Source: CF-161 sp035259145
Lineage (GTDB): Bacteria; Chloroflexota; Dormibacteria; Dormibacterales; Dormibacteraceae
Assembly: GCA_035259145.1 (NCBI GenBank)
Contig: DATFWQ010000071.1
Location: 1-14,914 of the forward strand
Length of the DNA stretch: 14,914 nt
Reading direction: 5' to 3'
The translations under genes and the position numbers were made by a program. Numbering within the stretch: the stretch's first letter is position 1; every line of letters begins with the position of its first letter. The notes under the pieces are model-generated. The model ran no database searches. It saw only the letters and a program-made list of their open reading frames with translations, and had not been told where the DNA came from. Positions 1 to 7,653 of this stretch are shown here, piece after piece.

Positions 1-1
1 G

Positions 2-1138
2 CTGGCCGCATCGTACGAGGCAAAGGCGTACGGGGTCAGAGCCGGAATGGCCGGGTGGAGAGCGAGCCAGCTGTGTCCAGGCCTGCGCTTCGTCGGCGGC
101 CACTTCCGCGAATACCAGCGCCTGGCCGATCAGGTCATCGATGTGCTCCGGGATTTCACCCCGCTAGTCGAGCGCATCTCGATCGACGAAGCGTTCCTCG
201 ACGTGGCCGGAACGGAGCACCTGTTCGGCTCGCCTTCCGATATCGCGATCGCCATCCGGCAGCGAGTGCGGAGCGAGATCGGCCTCGCTGTGTCAGTCGG
301 CGTGGCGCAAACGAAGCACCTCGCCAAGGTCGCTTCACAGGTGGCCAAACCCGATGGTCTGGTCGTCGTAGAGCCCGGTCGGGAGATGGAGTTCCTGCAT
401 CCTCTCTCCGTCGAGTTGATGTGGGGAGTCGGTCCAGCGACGCGTGCCCGGCTGGCTGACATGGGCATTCGCACTATCGGAGACCTCGCCGCCACGCCAG
501 GTCCCCTTCTACAGCGGCTCCTCGGTGAGGCGGCCGGCAGCAAGCTGACGTCACTGGCTGCCAACAGCGACCCGCGCCGGATCGAAACGGGCAGGCGGGC
601 GGTGTCGATGGGCGCGCAGTCTGCGCTTGGACGCCGGCAGGTCACGCCCGGACTGCTCAGGTCAGCGCTCGGCTACCTGGCTGACAGGGTAGCGGGCCGG
701 CTGAGGGCGGCCGACCGGGCCGGGCGCACCATCACAGTACGGGTGCGCTTCACAGGGCTGCGCTCGGTCACCCGCTCCATCACTCTTCCAGCCCCCATCT
801 CCACCACCCTGACGCTTACCGAGATCGCCATGGACCTTGCCGGCGCAGCCCTTGCGGACTATCCGCGCGAGAGCGAGATAACGCTGCTGGGCGTCTCGGT
901 GTCTCATCTGGTGGACGAACCCGCCCTCCAGCTCGAGCTGCCGCTCGGTCTCCATAACGATCGGCACCGGCCTGGAACCGCTGCCGGCTCGGCTCGCTGG
1001 GCTCTGGACCGAGCGGTCGACTCCATTCGAGCCCGCTTCGGGCGTGCCGCAGTCGGTTACGCGACGGTTGTGTTTTCTGATCTCGGGCGAGTTCCCGAAG
1101 AATTCAGGGAGCTCGCCGAGCGCCAGGTCACGAACTGA
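2..1138 (+). CDS. dinB: DNA polymerase IV (Y-family), 5' end outside window
   Basis: Error-prone translesion polymerase of the Y family, acting on damaged DNA in the cytoplasm. The reading frame is open from base 2. The residues before the first ATG (AASYEAKAYGVRAGM) are a standard DinB finger/palm segment, so the gene begins upstream and roughly 40 residues are missing, including the first catalytic Asp. Visible motifs: the catalytic SIDEAFLDV palm motif, the SVGVAQTKHLAKVAS segment with KPDG following, the helix-hairpin-helix-like region MWGVGPATRARLADMGIRTIGDLA, and the little-finger domain in the C-terminal third. The end VPEEFRELAE resembles actinobacterial DinB proteins. Not DnaE or UmuC: no extra domains are seen. 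The next gene carries a LexA-type operator, which fits a DNA-damage context, but this gene's own promoter is not visible. Confidence 0.95.
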   Translation: MAASYEAKAYGVRAGMAGWRASQLCPGLRFVGGHFREYQRLADQVIDVLRDFTPLVERISIDEAFLDVAGTEHLFGSPSDIAIAIRQRVRSEIGLAVSVGVAQTKHLAKVASQVAKPDGLVVVEPGREMEFLHPLSVELMWGVGPATRARLADMGIRTIGDLAATPGPLLQRLLGEAAGSKLTSLAANSDPRRIETGRRAVSMGAQSALGRRQVTPGLLRSALGYLADRVAGRLRAADRAGRTITVRVRFTGLRSVTRSITLPAPISTTLTLTEIAMDLAGAALADYPRESEITLLGVSVSHLVDEPALQLELPLGLHNDRHRPGTAAGSARWALDRAVDSIRARFGRAAVGYATVVFSDLGRVPEEFRELAERQVTN

Positions 1139-1235
1139 GTGAGCCGGGGGGGCAGGCTTGGACCTCGGTCTTTCTGTTCCCGTCGGCACTGGTGATCTGC
1201 TGCACAGACCAGCCACTGTTAACCACGCTGCCCGG

Positions 1236-1264
1236 TAGACGCTGCGGCGAAAAAGTGGTACTAT
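1236..1264 (+). promoter_or_regulatory. Candidate promoter of the DUF222-HNH gene, possibly leaderless
   Basis: A -35-like TAGACG (1236-1241) and a -10-like TACTAT (1259-1264) are separated by 17 bases. The predicted transcription start falls at about 1271, the A of the ATG, so the mRNA may be leaderless. No Shine-Dalgarno sequence precedes the ATG, which agrees. The LexA-type box immediately downstream would block this promoter. This rests on pattern matching only. Confidence 0.5.
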
Positions 1265-1265
1265 A

Positions 1266-1279
1266 CGAACATGCGTTTG
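1266..1279. promoter_or_regulatory. LexA/SOS-box-like operator overlapping the start codon
   Basis: The 14 bases CGAACATGCGTTTG match the Gram-positive LexA consensus CGAAC-RNRY-GTTYG at every position. The ATG start codon of the HNH gene forms part of the central spacer (1271-1273). Mycobacterial 13E12-repeat (DUF222-HNH) genes are known members of the LexA regulon, so both site and context agree. LexA itself is not in the window. Confidence 0.7.
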
Positions 1280-2488
1280 ATGGCTGCGCCGGGCAAAGCC
1301 TCCGAGCTCTTCTATGAGGGCTCAGGCGGCTACGTGCCGCCCTCCTTCGCCAGCGTCGAGGAGGGCCTCGCCGTCATCGATCGGGGCGGACCCGAGAACC
1401 TGACCACCAACACCCTGCGCGAGGACCTCAAGTGGTTCACGATCCAGCAGCGCACCCTGGAGGCGATGAGCGCCCGCTGGCTGGGCGAGCTCGACCGGCG
1501 GGAGCAGCAGGCCCCAGACGATGACTTCCACTCCTGCACCCGCTGGCTGAGTGAGACCCTCAAGCTCACCCCCAACGCCGCCTATGCCCATGTCCGCACC
1601 GCCCGCATGCTGGAGCAGCTGCCCTGGACCGCGGCTGCCTTCCGGCGCGGCCAGATCAGCTCCCAGCACGTAGCCGTCATCCGCCGGGCCATGGAACAGG
1701 TCCCCAAGACCTGCCTCGACCCTTCTGATGTGGAGCCGGCGCTGGTCTTCGCAGCCCGCCAGATGGACACCTTCAACCTGGAACAGCACTGGCAGCAAAT
1801 CCGCTACCAGGCCGACCAGGAGGCGGCCCTGGAAGCCGAGGAGGAGCGGCGCCGGCAGCGCTGGCTGTCCCTGCGCCAGATCTCGACCGGCAACTACCGG
1901 ATCGAGGGGGTGCTCGACGCCGAAGGTGGAGCCACCCTGAAGACCGCCATCCGGAGCCTTCTCGGCCCCCGCCCGGCCAGCGACGACGAACGTACGCCTG
2001 CCCAGCGCCGCGCCGACGCCATCGTGGAGCTGGCCAGGCGCCGGCTGGATGCGGGCGACCTGCCCGAGCGGGGCGGCGAGAAGCCGCATCTTTTGCTGAC
2101 CGCCGACCTCTCCACGCTCCGGCTCGCGCCTGGCTCGCGCCTGGCCCAGCTTGACTGGGGGCCGCTGGTGACCGGTGAGACCGCCCGTCGCCTCGCGGAC
2201 GACGCCTCGATCACGCCGGTCCTGGTGGACGACAAGGGCGGAATCCTCCACGTCGGCCGCAGCTCGCGCTCGGTGCCCGGGCGGTTGCGGAAGGCGCTGA
2301 ACCTGCGCGATCGCCACTGCGTGAGCCCAGGCTGCACGACGCCGCCCGAGCTGTGCGTGCCACACCACCGGCTGCACTGGGCAGATGGCGGGCGGACCGT
2401 CCTCCCCAATCTCGAGCTCAGGTGCGACGTCCACCACGGCCGCCTGCACCCTGAGAACCATCGTTTCCGGCAGAGCCGAGCGCCCTGA
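1271..2488 (+). CDS. DUF222 / HNH endonuclease-signature protein (13E12 repeat family)
   Basis: A 405-residue protein of the actinobacterial 13E12 family. An N-terminal DUF222 helical region (about residues 40-330) includes the typical WLSETLKLTPNAAYAHVRTARML and FRRGQISSQHVAVIRRAM segments. A C-terminal HNH module follows: Cys350, Cys355, His365-His366, Asn380, Cys385 and His388-His389 give the CxxxxC...HH...N...CxxHH arrangement of metal-binding HNH nucleases. DNA cleavage is inferred from the motif; the cellular role of this family is not settled. The ATG at 1271 lies inside a LexA-type box. A second in-frame ATG at 1280 sits just past the box and is the alternative start. These genes are often multicopy in actinobacterial genomes. 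Confidence 0.9.
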   Translation: MRLMAAPGKASELFYEGSGGYVPPSFASVEEGLAVIDRGGPENLTTNTLREDLKWFTIQQRTLEAMSARWLGELDRREQQAPDDDFHSCTRWLSETLKLTPNAAYAHVRTARMLEQLPWTAAAFRRGQISSQHVAVIRRAMEQVPKTCLDPSDVEPALVFAARQMDTFNLEQHWQQIRYQADQEAALEAEEERRRQRWLSLRQISTGNYRIEGVLDAEGGATLKTAIRSLLGPRPASDDERTPAQRRADAIVELARRRLDAGDLPERGGEKPHLLLTADLSTLRLAPGSRLAQLDWGPLVTGETARRLADDASITPVLVDDKGGILHVGRSSRSVPGRLRKALNLRDRHCVSPGCTTPPELCVPHHRLHWADGGRTVLPNLELRCDVHHGRLHPENHRFRQSRAP

Positions 2489-2519
2489 GGCATCTGCCAA
2501 ATGAGTTGCGCGCCCGATC

Positions 2520-4079
2520 ATGACTCGGGCGTTGGTGCGATCGATTCCGGTGGCGCAGACTCTGCCAATGCGTGTGCGGGGCCCAGCCTCTCGACGCCGG
2601 CTGGCCACCACCATGTTCGTCGATATGGTGGCATCGACCGAGGTGGCGGCGGCGATCGGCGACCGGCGCTGGCGGGAGCTCTTGCAGAGGTACCACCAGA
2701 TCATCCGGAGTGCACTCAAAAGCCATCATGGCCGGCAGGTTGATGCCACAGGCGATGGCGTGTTCGCGATCTTCGAGCAGCCCGTCTGGGCCGTCAACTG
2801 CGCCTGTGCGCTCACCGACAAGCTTCACGAGGTCGGGATCGAGGTGCGAGCTGGTGTGCACGCCGGCGAAGTCGAGCTGATGGGCCGCAAGGTTGGTGGG
2901 ATTGCTGTCCACATCGGCGCCCGCATCGCCGCACTGGCCGGCCCCGGCGAAGTTCTGCTGTCGGGCACTGTGCGTGACCTGGTGGCCGGGACCGAGCTCC
3001 AGTACGTAGACCGCGGTGTGCATCCTCTGAGAGGTGTCCCCGGGCAGTGGAGGGTGTTCGGCGTGGCATGGCCCTCCGCGGTACCGCTGCATCGCGACGT
3101 ACGCATGCCAGACAAGAGCCACGTGCGTCTCGGCAGCCGGCCTGTCGTGGCCGGTGTTTCTGGCGGCATTTTGCTCGTAGCAATGGTGATCGGGGTCGTT
3201 TTTATAATCCGAGCCGTCACCGCCCCGCCGCTTATGCCCGCGGGCCCGTCAATCGCTCGCATTGACGTCGGGCGCGCAACTTTTGACACTGCCATCGCGG
3301 TCCATGGCCAACCCAGCCAGATGGCGATTGGAGATTCGATCTGGATCATCGACGATTCGAGCCACACTCTGCTCCGGGTTGACTTGAATACCGGCGAGCT
3401 GCTGCACTCGAGTCCTGTCGATGGCACGCCGACGGGAATCGCGTTCGGCGACGGATCCGTATGGGTGAGCAGTGGGCCTACTGGCTCGGTCATCCGCTTT
3501 GACGCCCGTACTGGGGACAGACAGCGAAGCATCCGGGTTCCCAGTGGAGTGAGTGGAATGGCCTACGGTGCCGGCAGCCTCTGGGTCGCCGACCCTCTCC
3601 ATGACAGGGTGCTGCGGATCGACCCGGTTACCAACAGCGTCGTCGCCACCAGGAGCGTTGGACGGGAACCGGAAGTAGTTGCAGTGGGGCCCAGCGGCGT
3701 GTGTGTGCTCAACGCACTCGACAATTCGCTGAGCCGAATCGATCCGGCTTCGAACGTGGTGTCGCCGCCCATCGCTCTCCAGGCCACCGCCACCGCTGTC
3801 GCGGTCTCTGCAGATGCTATCTGGCTCGCGAGCACGCCAGGCTCCATCACGCGCATCGACCCTCGCACATCGCAGACTGTGGAGACCTTGGTTGTGGGCG
3901 GCGGGCCCGTGGCCATCGCGGTGGCGGGGGGCGCGGTCTGGGTCGCGAATTATGCGGCGAGTGAAGTGGAGCGCATCGATCTTGTCTCATCCACGGTCAC
4001 GAGCCACCTGAAGGTTCGCGGCCACCCCTCCGCCCTGGCGTCGCGTGACGATTCCGTCTGGGTGGTGGTGTCTCTTTGA
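2520..4079 (+). CDS. Membrane class III nucleotidyl cyclase with extracytoplasmic YncE-like beta-propeller
   Basis: A 519-residue fusion. Residues 28-180 are a class III adenylate/guanylate cyclase domain. The metal-binding aspartates are Asp35 (FVDMVAST) and Asp79 (ATGDG), and the transition-state arginine is Arg135 (HIGAR). The usual substrate-purine Lys is replaced by Asp75, and the usual Asn before the Arg by His131. This is a recognisable bacterial subtype (AVHIGAR...LAGPGEVLLS), so substrate and activity are uncertain. Residues about 209-231 form one hydrophobic helix. Residues about 245-519 hold seven repeats whose xxW motifs recur at 275, 315, 355, 395 (Cys instead of Trp), 435, 474 and 514. 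That 40-residue period indicates a seven-bladed propeller, probably outside the membrane. A sensor that sets cyclase activity is a reasonable inference. ATG 2520 has no clear ribosome site; Met17 is an alternative. Confidence 0.85.
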   Translation: MTRALVRSIPVAQTLPMRVRGPASRRRLATTMFVDMVASTEVAAAIGDRRWRELLQRYHQIIRSALKSHHGRQVDATGDGVFAIFEQPVWAVNCACALTDKLHEVGIEVRAGVHAGEVELMGRKVGGIAVHIGARIAALAGPGEVLLSGTVRDLVAGTELQYVDRGVHPLRGVPGQWRVFGVAWPSAVPLHRDVRMPDKSHVRLGSRPVVAGVSGGILLVAMVIGVVFIIRAVTAPPLMPAGPSIARIDVGRATFDTAIAVHGQPSQMAIGDSIWIIDDSSHTLLRVDLNTGELLHSSPVDGTPTGIAFGDGSVWVSSGPTGSVIRFDARTGDRQRSIRVPSGVSGMAYGAGSLWVADPLHDRVLRIDPVTNSVVATRSVGREPEVVAVGPSGVCVLNALDNSLSRIDPASNVVSPPIALQATATAVAVSADAIWLASTPGSITRIDPRTSQTVETLVVGGGPVAIAVAGGAVWVANYAASEVERIDLVSSTVTSHLKVRGHPSALASRDDSVWVVVSL

Positions 4080-4080
4080 A

Positions 4081-4105
4081 AGGGGAGACACACACACAAC
4101 CCCCT
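4081..4105. terminator. Weak hairpin with CA repeat between convergent genes
   Basis: The 31-base gap between the cyclase stop and the stop of the minus-strand lipoprotein gene contains AGGGG (4081-4085) and CCCCT (4101-4105), which could pair around a 15-base loop holding a short CA repeat. There is no T tract on either strand. A terminator role is suggested only by the position between convergent stops. Confidence 0.25.
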
Positions 4106-4110
4106 CAAAC

Positions 4111-6021
4111 TCAGGGGTGCTCGATGGCCACGTGGTCGAACGCAGGAGCGACCATCGCCTGGTCATACGAGTACGACACCACTCGATGCGGCACTATCTC
4201 CACGTAATACTGTTCGACGAGCGGCACATCTGCGACCAGTTCTTCGGTCACGTACTGATCGAGCTCCGTCCAGCAGCGTCTGCTGAAGCTGGGAAAAAGA
4301 GCGAGACAACGGGCAAAGCGGTCTTCGATGTCGGGAACCTGGATATCGCCGTAACCCCAGGCGCGCAGCTGATCGCCCGTCGCGCCCACCAGTGAGGGAT
4401 CCCTGTGCTGCGCCAACGCCAGTCGTGTGTACATGTCTCCGAAGATGACGCCGCCTGCATCCGGCGCTGAACGTGAGACGAACAGCGTCATTGCGGTATG
4501 AGTCGTCGGATCCAGCACCTGTGTGAGGACTTCAAGAGGTGAGCCGAGTGAGAGGTCGAGATTGATGCCTATGCTGCGCAGGTTGCTCTTGACCGTCTCG
4601 CCCATCTCGGGGGGCCTCCGACCTTCATCGACGATGCCGGCCGCCTTGACGTGGGCGCAGGCTGGCGCATCGCAGGCTCCCTCATGCTTGCTGTCGTAGC
4701 GTGATTGCATCATCTCGGCTCGGGCGCTCTGGAGGCGCGCCGCCGCGTCGCCCTTGGCGCCGAAGGGGTCGTAGCTGAGCAGATCGTTGTCCTCCGCGGT
4801 GTCGAAGCCCACATGACCAGTCAGGCTTCCCGCATATTCTCCGCCCCTGAGGACCAACAGCCTCTGCCGGTCGATGGCGTAGGCCACAGCTCTCCGGACA
4901 TGCACGTCGTCAAACGGTGGGACCGCGAGATTCATGGTGATCGACATCAGGTTGTCGTCGTCGTTGACATCCACCGAACCGCGATCTGGGTGCTCGCGAA
5001 CCGCGTGCAGCGTGTCCAGAGGCGCCTGGGGCGCCACGCCATCGATGAGAGCAAGGTCAGCCTCGCCGGACAGCACCCGCGCGGCAGCATCGGCTCTAGA
5101 CGGGACACCCCGGCGGATCTCGATTCTGTCGACGTAAGCCGGGCGCAGCGGATCGCTCGTATGGCTCCACGCCGGATTCCGCACGAGAGTGCGGCTGCCG
5201 TCTGGCTTCGATCCTGAGACCGGCTCTTGCCTATCAGGCGGCTGGCGAAAGTCCAGCTTTTCGCTGCCCTCGATCATGTAGGGGCCCGACGACACCATGA
5301 AGCTCCCGTAGTTTGTGTCGTGGCCTGTCGCCGCCCCAAATGGAGCCGATTCGTCGCCTGGGAGCGGAGGGATCGGAGCCGTGAACGACGTGCTGAAGCG
5401 GTAGCCGAGGTCGCTCCAGGGCTGGACGAGCCGTACCTTCAAGGTGTATCTGTCGGGAACCTCAAGGCCGGCTATGGTTGCCGACTTGCGCTGTGAGAAC
5501 TCGGCGTAGCCCTGGATCATGAAGAAGTCGGATCGCTCGAACCCGGGTGTATTCTCGTCGGGGCCAACTCGGGCGGCCCTGTTCAGGGCGTGGACGAAAT
5601 CCCCTGCCGTTATTTCAACCGTCTGCAACGGCGGTCCGTAATGCAGGCCGTGCCGCAGATGGAAGGTCCATATCCTGCGGTCCGCGGACACGTCGGGGAA
5701 CCCGCTGGCCAGGTCGGGCACGAGGTGGGTTCCCGGAGCGTCCCCCTCACCGGTGTATGAGAGAAGGGTTCGGGCAAGGCAGCACCTGAACAGCTCCCGA
5801 TTGAGTAGGTCGTCATTGAGAACCGGGTCGCCATGCTCCTTTGACACGTGACCGAGCGTGATGACTCGCAGCACCCCGCCCGAAGGCGTTGGACTGGGCG
5901 CGTGGCTCGATCCGTTGTCGCAGCCACCAAGGAGCACAAGGACCGCCAGAGCAGCAACCTGGATGCGCGCAAATGGCACTACCCCGTGCGGGTGACCAAC
6001 TCTGTCAATCATGGAACCCAT
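4111..6021 (-). CDS. ABC transporter substrate-binding lipoprotein, family 5 (peptide/nickel type)
   Basis: A 636-residue extracytoplasmic solute-binding protein of the SBP_bac_5 (OppA/DppA) family. A signal peptide with hydrophobic core IQVAALAVLVLLGGC ends in a lipobox with Cys34 as the lipidation site, followed by a Ser/Pro-rich linker. Family features in order: LVPDLASGFPDVSADRRIWTFHLRHGLHY, AGDFVHALNRAARV, VRRAVAYAIDRQRLL (helix before the hinge), and a C-terminal lobe ending SYSYDQAMVAPAF. The length is usual for the family. AGAGGGG lies 9 bases before the ATG and supports this start; Met4 is less likely. No permease or ATPase genes flank it, so the transporter partner is elsewhere or absent. 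The ligand cannot be read from sequence; oligopeptides are the family default. Confidence 0.9.
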   Translation of the reverse strand: MGSMIDRVGHPHGVVPFARIQVAALAVLVLLGGCDNGSSHAPSPTPSGGVLRVITLGHVSKEHGDPVLNDDLLNRELFRCCLARTLLSYTGEGDAPGTHLVPDLASGFPDVSADRRIWTFHLRHGLHYGPPLQTVEITAGDFVHALNRAARVGPDENTPGFERSDFFMIQGYAEFSQRKSATIAGLEVPDRYTLKVRLVQPWSDLGYRFSTSFTAPIPPLPGDESAPFGAATGHDTNYGSFMVSSGPYMIEGSEKLDFRQPPDRQEPVSGSKPDGSRTLVRNPAWSHTSDPLRPAYVDRIEIRRGVPSRADAAARVLSGEADLALIDGVAPQAPLDTLHAVREHPDRGSVDVNDDDNLMSITMNLAVPPFDDVHVRRAVAYAIDRQRLLVLRGGEYAGSLTGHVGFDTAEDNDLLSYDPFGAKGDAAARLQSARAEMMQSRYDSKHEGACDAPACAHVKAAGIVDEGRRPPEMGETVKSNLRSIGINLDLSLGSPLEVLTQVLDPTTHTAMTLFVSRSAPDAGGVIFGDMYTRLALAQHRDPSLVGATGDQLRAWGYGDIQVPDIEDRFARCLALFPSFSRRCWTELDQYVTEELVADVPLVEQYYVEIVPHRVVSYSYDQAMVAPAFDHVAIEHP

Positions 6022-6126
6022 GGCGAAGCGCCCCTCTGTAGCCGTCAGTCTGGACCAGCCTCTCCCCGCCCGGCCGCATCATGTCCCAGTTGCTGTACGG
6101 TTGTGCTCCAGCATCGCATAGTAGAG

Positions 6127-6139
6127 CCGCCAATGGCGG
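6127..6139. promoter_or_regulatory. Small inverted repeat in the divergent lipoprotein/Crp region
   Basis: CCGCC-AAT-GGCGG is a perfect 5-3-5 dyad in the non-coding gap between the lipoprotein gene and the proposed GTG start of the Crp-family gene. It could be an operator, but it does not resemble the TGTGA-N6-TCACA Crp site. No clear promoter elements were found beside it. Confidence 0.2.
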
Positions 6140-6203
6140 TCTGGTGGGGACGAAGGTTGGTCAGGACGTACCGCAGTCGGCCGTCAGGTCAGTAGACGCA
6201 GCT

Positions 6204-6896
6204 GTGGATGACCTCGAACTGCTGGCCGGCACCTTGCTCTTCGAGGGCCTGTCGACCACCGAGCTGGAGGTTCTCCGCCCGGCGATCCGCAGCCGCAGCT
6301 TCGCAAGAGATGCGTATGTGTTCCGCGAGGGCGACCCTGGTTCGCACCTGTACGTAGTCGTCCGCGGCAGGGTGAAGATCGCTCGCTTCAGCGTCGGTGG
6401 CGGCGAGGTCGTCTTCGCACTCGTAGGGCCGGGCGAGATGTTCGGTGAGTTGTCGCTCTTCGCCCCAGACGGCGAACGGACCGCCGACGCACAGGCGCTG
6501 GAGGCGGCGAGATGCCTCGCGGTCAACCGAGACGCCGTCGTCAGTCTCCTTTTGGGCCACCCCGATGTGCTGTTCAAAATGATCTCCTGGCTGACCGCCT
6601 ACATACGTCGTAAAGACGCCGCGATTGCAGAAGCGGCTTTCCTCGACATTCCGGCCCGTGTGGGCCTTAAATTGGTCGAGCTCGCTCAGAGCAAGGGCAA
6701 CCGTGTAAGTGGCGGTGTCCTGATCGACGTTCCACTCAGCCAGCGAACGCTCGCCGGCATGGTCGGCGCCAGCCGCGAGAACGTGAATCGCGCTCTCAAC
6801 CGCTTTGTCGCTCTCGGTTTCATACGCAAGTCTCGTGGCCGGATCACGGTGCTGCAGCCGGATCAGCTTCGCCGGCGCGGCTTGGCGCGAATGTGA
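6204..6896 (+). CDS. Crp/Fnr-family transcriptional regulator
   Basis: A DNA-binding regulator with an N-terminal cyclic-nucleotide-binding beta-roll and a C-terminal winged helix. The phosphate-binding cassette GEMFGELSLFAPDGERTA keeps the Glu of GEL and the Arg-Thr pair that correspond to Glu72, Arg82 and Ser83 of E. coli CRP, so cAMP or a related nucleotide is a plausible ligand. The recognition helix region is SQRTLAGMVGASRENVNRALNRFVALGFI. There is no Fnr-type Cys cluster. The start is uncertain. The frame reaches back to ATG 6081, but the stretch 6081-6203 has poor third-position G/C bias and rare AGT/AGA codons, and the conserved domain begins just after GTG 6204. GTG 6204 gives 230 residues, the usual family length; GTG 6144 is a third option. 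It is transcribed away from the lipoprotein gene. Confidence 0.88.
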   Translation: MDDLELLAGTLLFEGLSTTELEVLRPAIRSRSFARDAYVFREGDPGSHLYVVVRGRVKIARFSVGGGEVVFALVGPGEMFGELSLFAPDGERTADAQALEAARCLAVNRDAVVSLLLGHPDVLFKMISWLTAYIRRKDAAIAEAAFLDIPARVGLKLVELAQSKGNRVSGGVLIDVPLSQRTLAGMVGASRENVNRALNRFVALGFIRKSRGRITVLQPDQLRRRGLARM

Positions 6897-6970
6897 CGAA
6901 CAACACGCGGTCGCTGTGTCGCTCGTCATATCCGCGCGCCAAACGGGCCCCTACGCTCTAGCTCACCAGA

Positions 6971-7597
6971 TCAGCAAGTGCTGGAGGTGGCGAGCCAGGC
7001 GTTCAGCTCCGCTCCGTCGCGCCATGCATGAGCCACACGCTCGCGCGCTTCTGCAGTTGCAATCCAGGGCCCGACCTCCCAGCGTCGCCAGTAGATCAGT
7101 CGCTTGTGCCGCAGCAACTCCCCGCGGGGATGGTCCTGCGGGTGAGGCGGCGGCACCCGCTTCAGCTCCAGACCGCCCATCTCGTACTTCTTCTCACGCA
7201 GCCGGGTGACGATCGCAACCAGCTCCCTGCCCGTCGCGTCCGCCGCGATCGCCTCACGAAAGCGGGCCAGCTGCAGCGCGTCCATCATGTACCGTCCGCC
7301 CGCCGCGACGAGACCGGTCGCATCCAGCGCCACATAACCGCCTCCGCTAGCATCGGCATAGATGTTGGTCTTGTACGGCGACTTGTCGGCCGAGAACCGG
7401 ATGTCCCGGTTGGGGCGCGAGAGCCGCGCCGGACCGAACTCCGACTCCAGGTCGGCGAGGAGAGCGACCATCGGCCCCTTTACCTCTTCGTCGTACTGTC
7501 TGCGGTGAGCCTCGAAGTAAGCTTTCGAGTTGTCAGCCCGAAGCCCGAGGAAGTAGCCCTGGAAGTCCCCTTTCCAGCCGGCAAACCTGCCTTCCAT
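6971..7597 (-). CDS. DUF2461 family protein
   Basis: A 208-residue protein of the DUF2461 (TIGR02453-like) family, function unknown. Diagnostic segments: FLGLRADNSKAYFEAHRRQYDEEVKGPM near the N-terminus, the hallmark RDIRFSADKSPYKTNIYA, then a glycine-rich GGGYVALDATGLVAAGGRYMMDALQLARFREAI stretch. The C-terminal part carries LKRVPPPHPQDHPRGELLRHKRLIYWRRW, also typical. The frame stays open upstream to 7867, but that part would overlap the preceding gene. The ATG at 7597 gives the family-standard start, shortly before the conserved FLGLRADNSKAYF segment. There is no signal peptide, so it is probably cytoplasmic. It lies 56 bases after the Asp-box protein gene on the same strand and may share its transcript. 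Confidence 0.88.
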   Translation of the reverse strand: MEGRFAGWKGDFQGYFLGLRADNSKAYFEAHRRQYDEEVKGPMVALLADLESEFGPARLSRPNRDIRFSADKSPYKTNIYADASGGGYVALDATGLVAAGGRYMMDALQLARFREAIAADATGRELVAIVTRLREKKYEMGGLELKRVPPPHPQDHPRGELLRHKRLIYWRRWEVGPWIATAEARERVAHAWRDGAELNAWLATSSTC

Positions 7598-7653
7598 AGC
7601 CGGCAGATTATCCGGCCCAGGCGCCCACCCGTGTGTCGCGAGCGGGCTGCGAC

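Noticed and set aside
1322..2719. Long minus-strand open frame of 465 codons opposite the HNH gene
   Set aside because: It lies wholly opposite the recognisable DUF222-HNH and cyclase coding regions, has biased low-information composition and no family motif. It is a by-product of high G+C on the other strand.
4088..4099. CA dinucleotide run between convergent genes
   Set aside because: It is only about five units long and has no sign of phase-variation function, because it lies outside any coding or promoter region.
6100..6130. Possible Crp-type operator (TGTGC...TCGCA) in the lipoprotein/Crp gap
   Set aside because: The half-sites are separated by 7 rather than 6 bases and both arms carry mismatches to TGTGA/TCACA.
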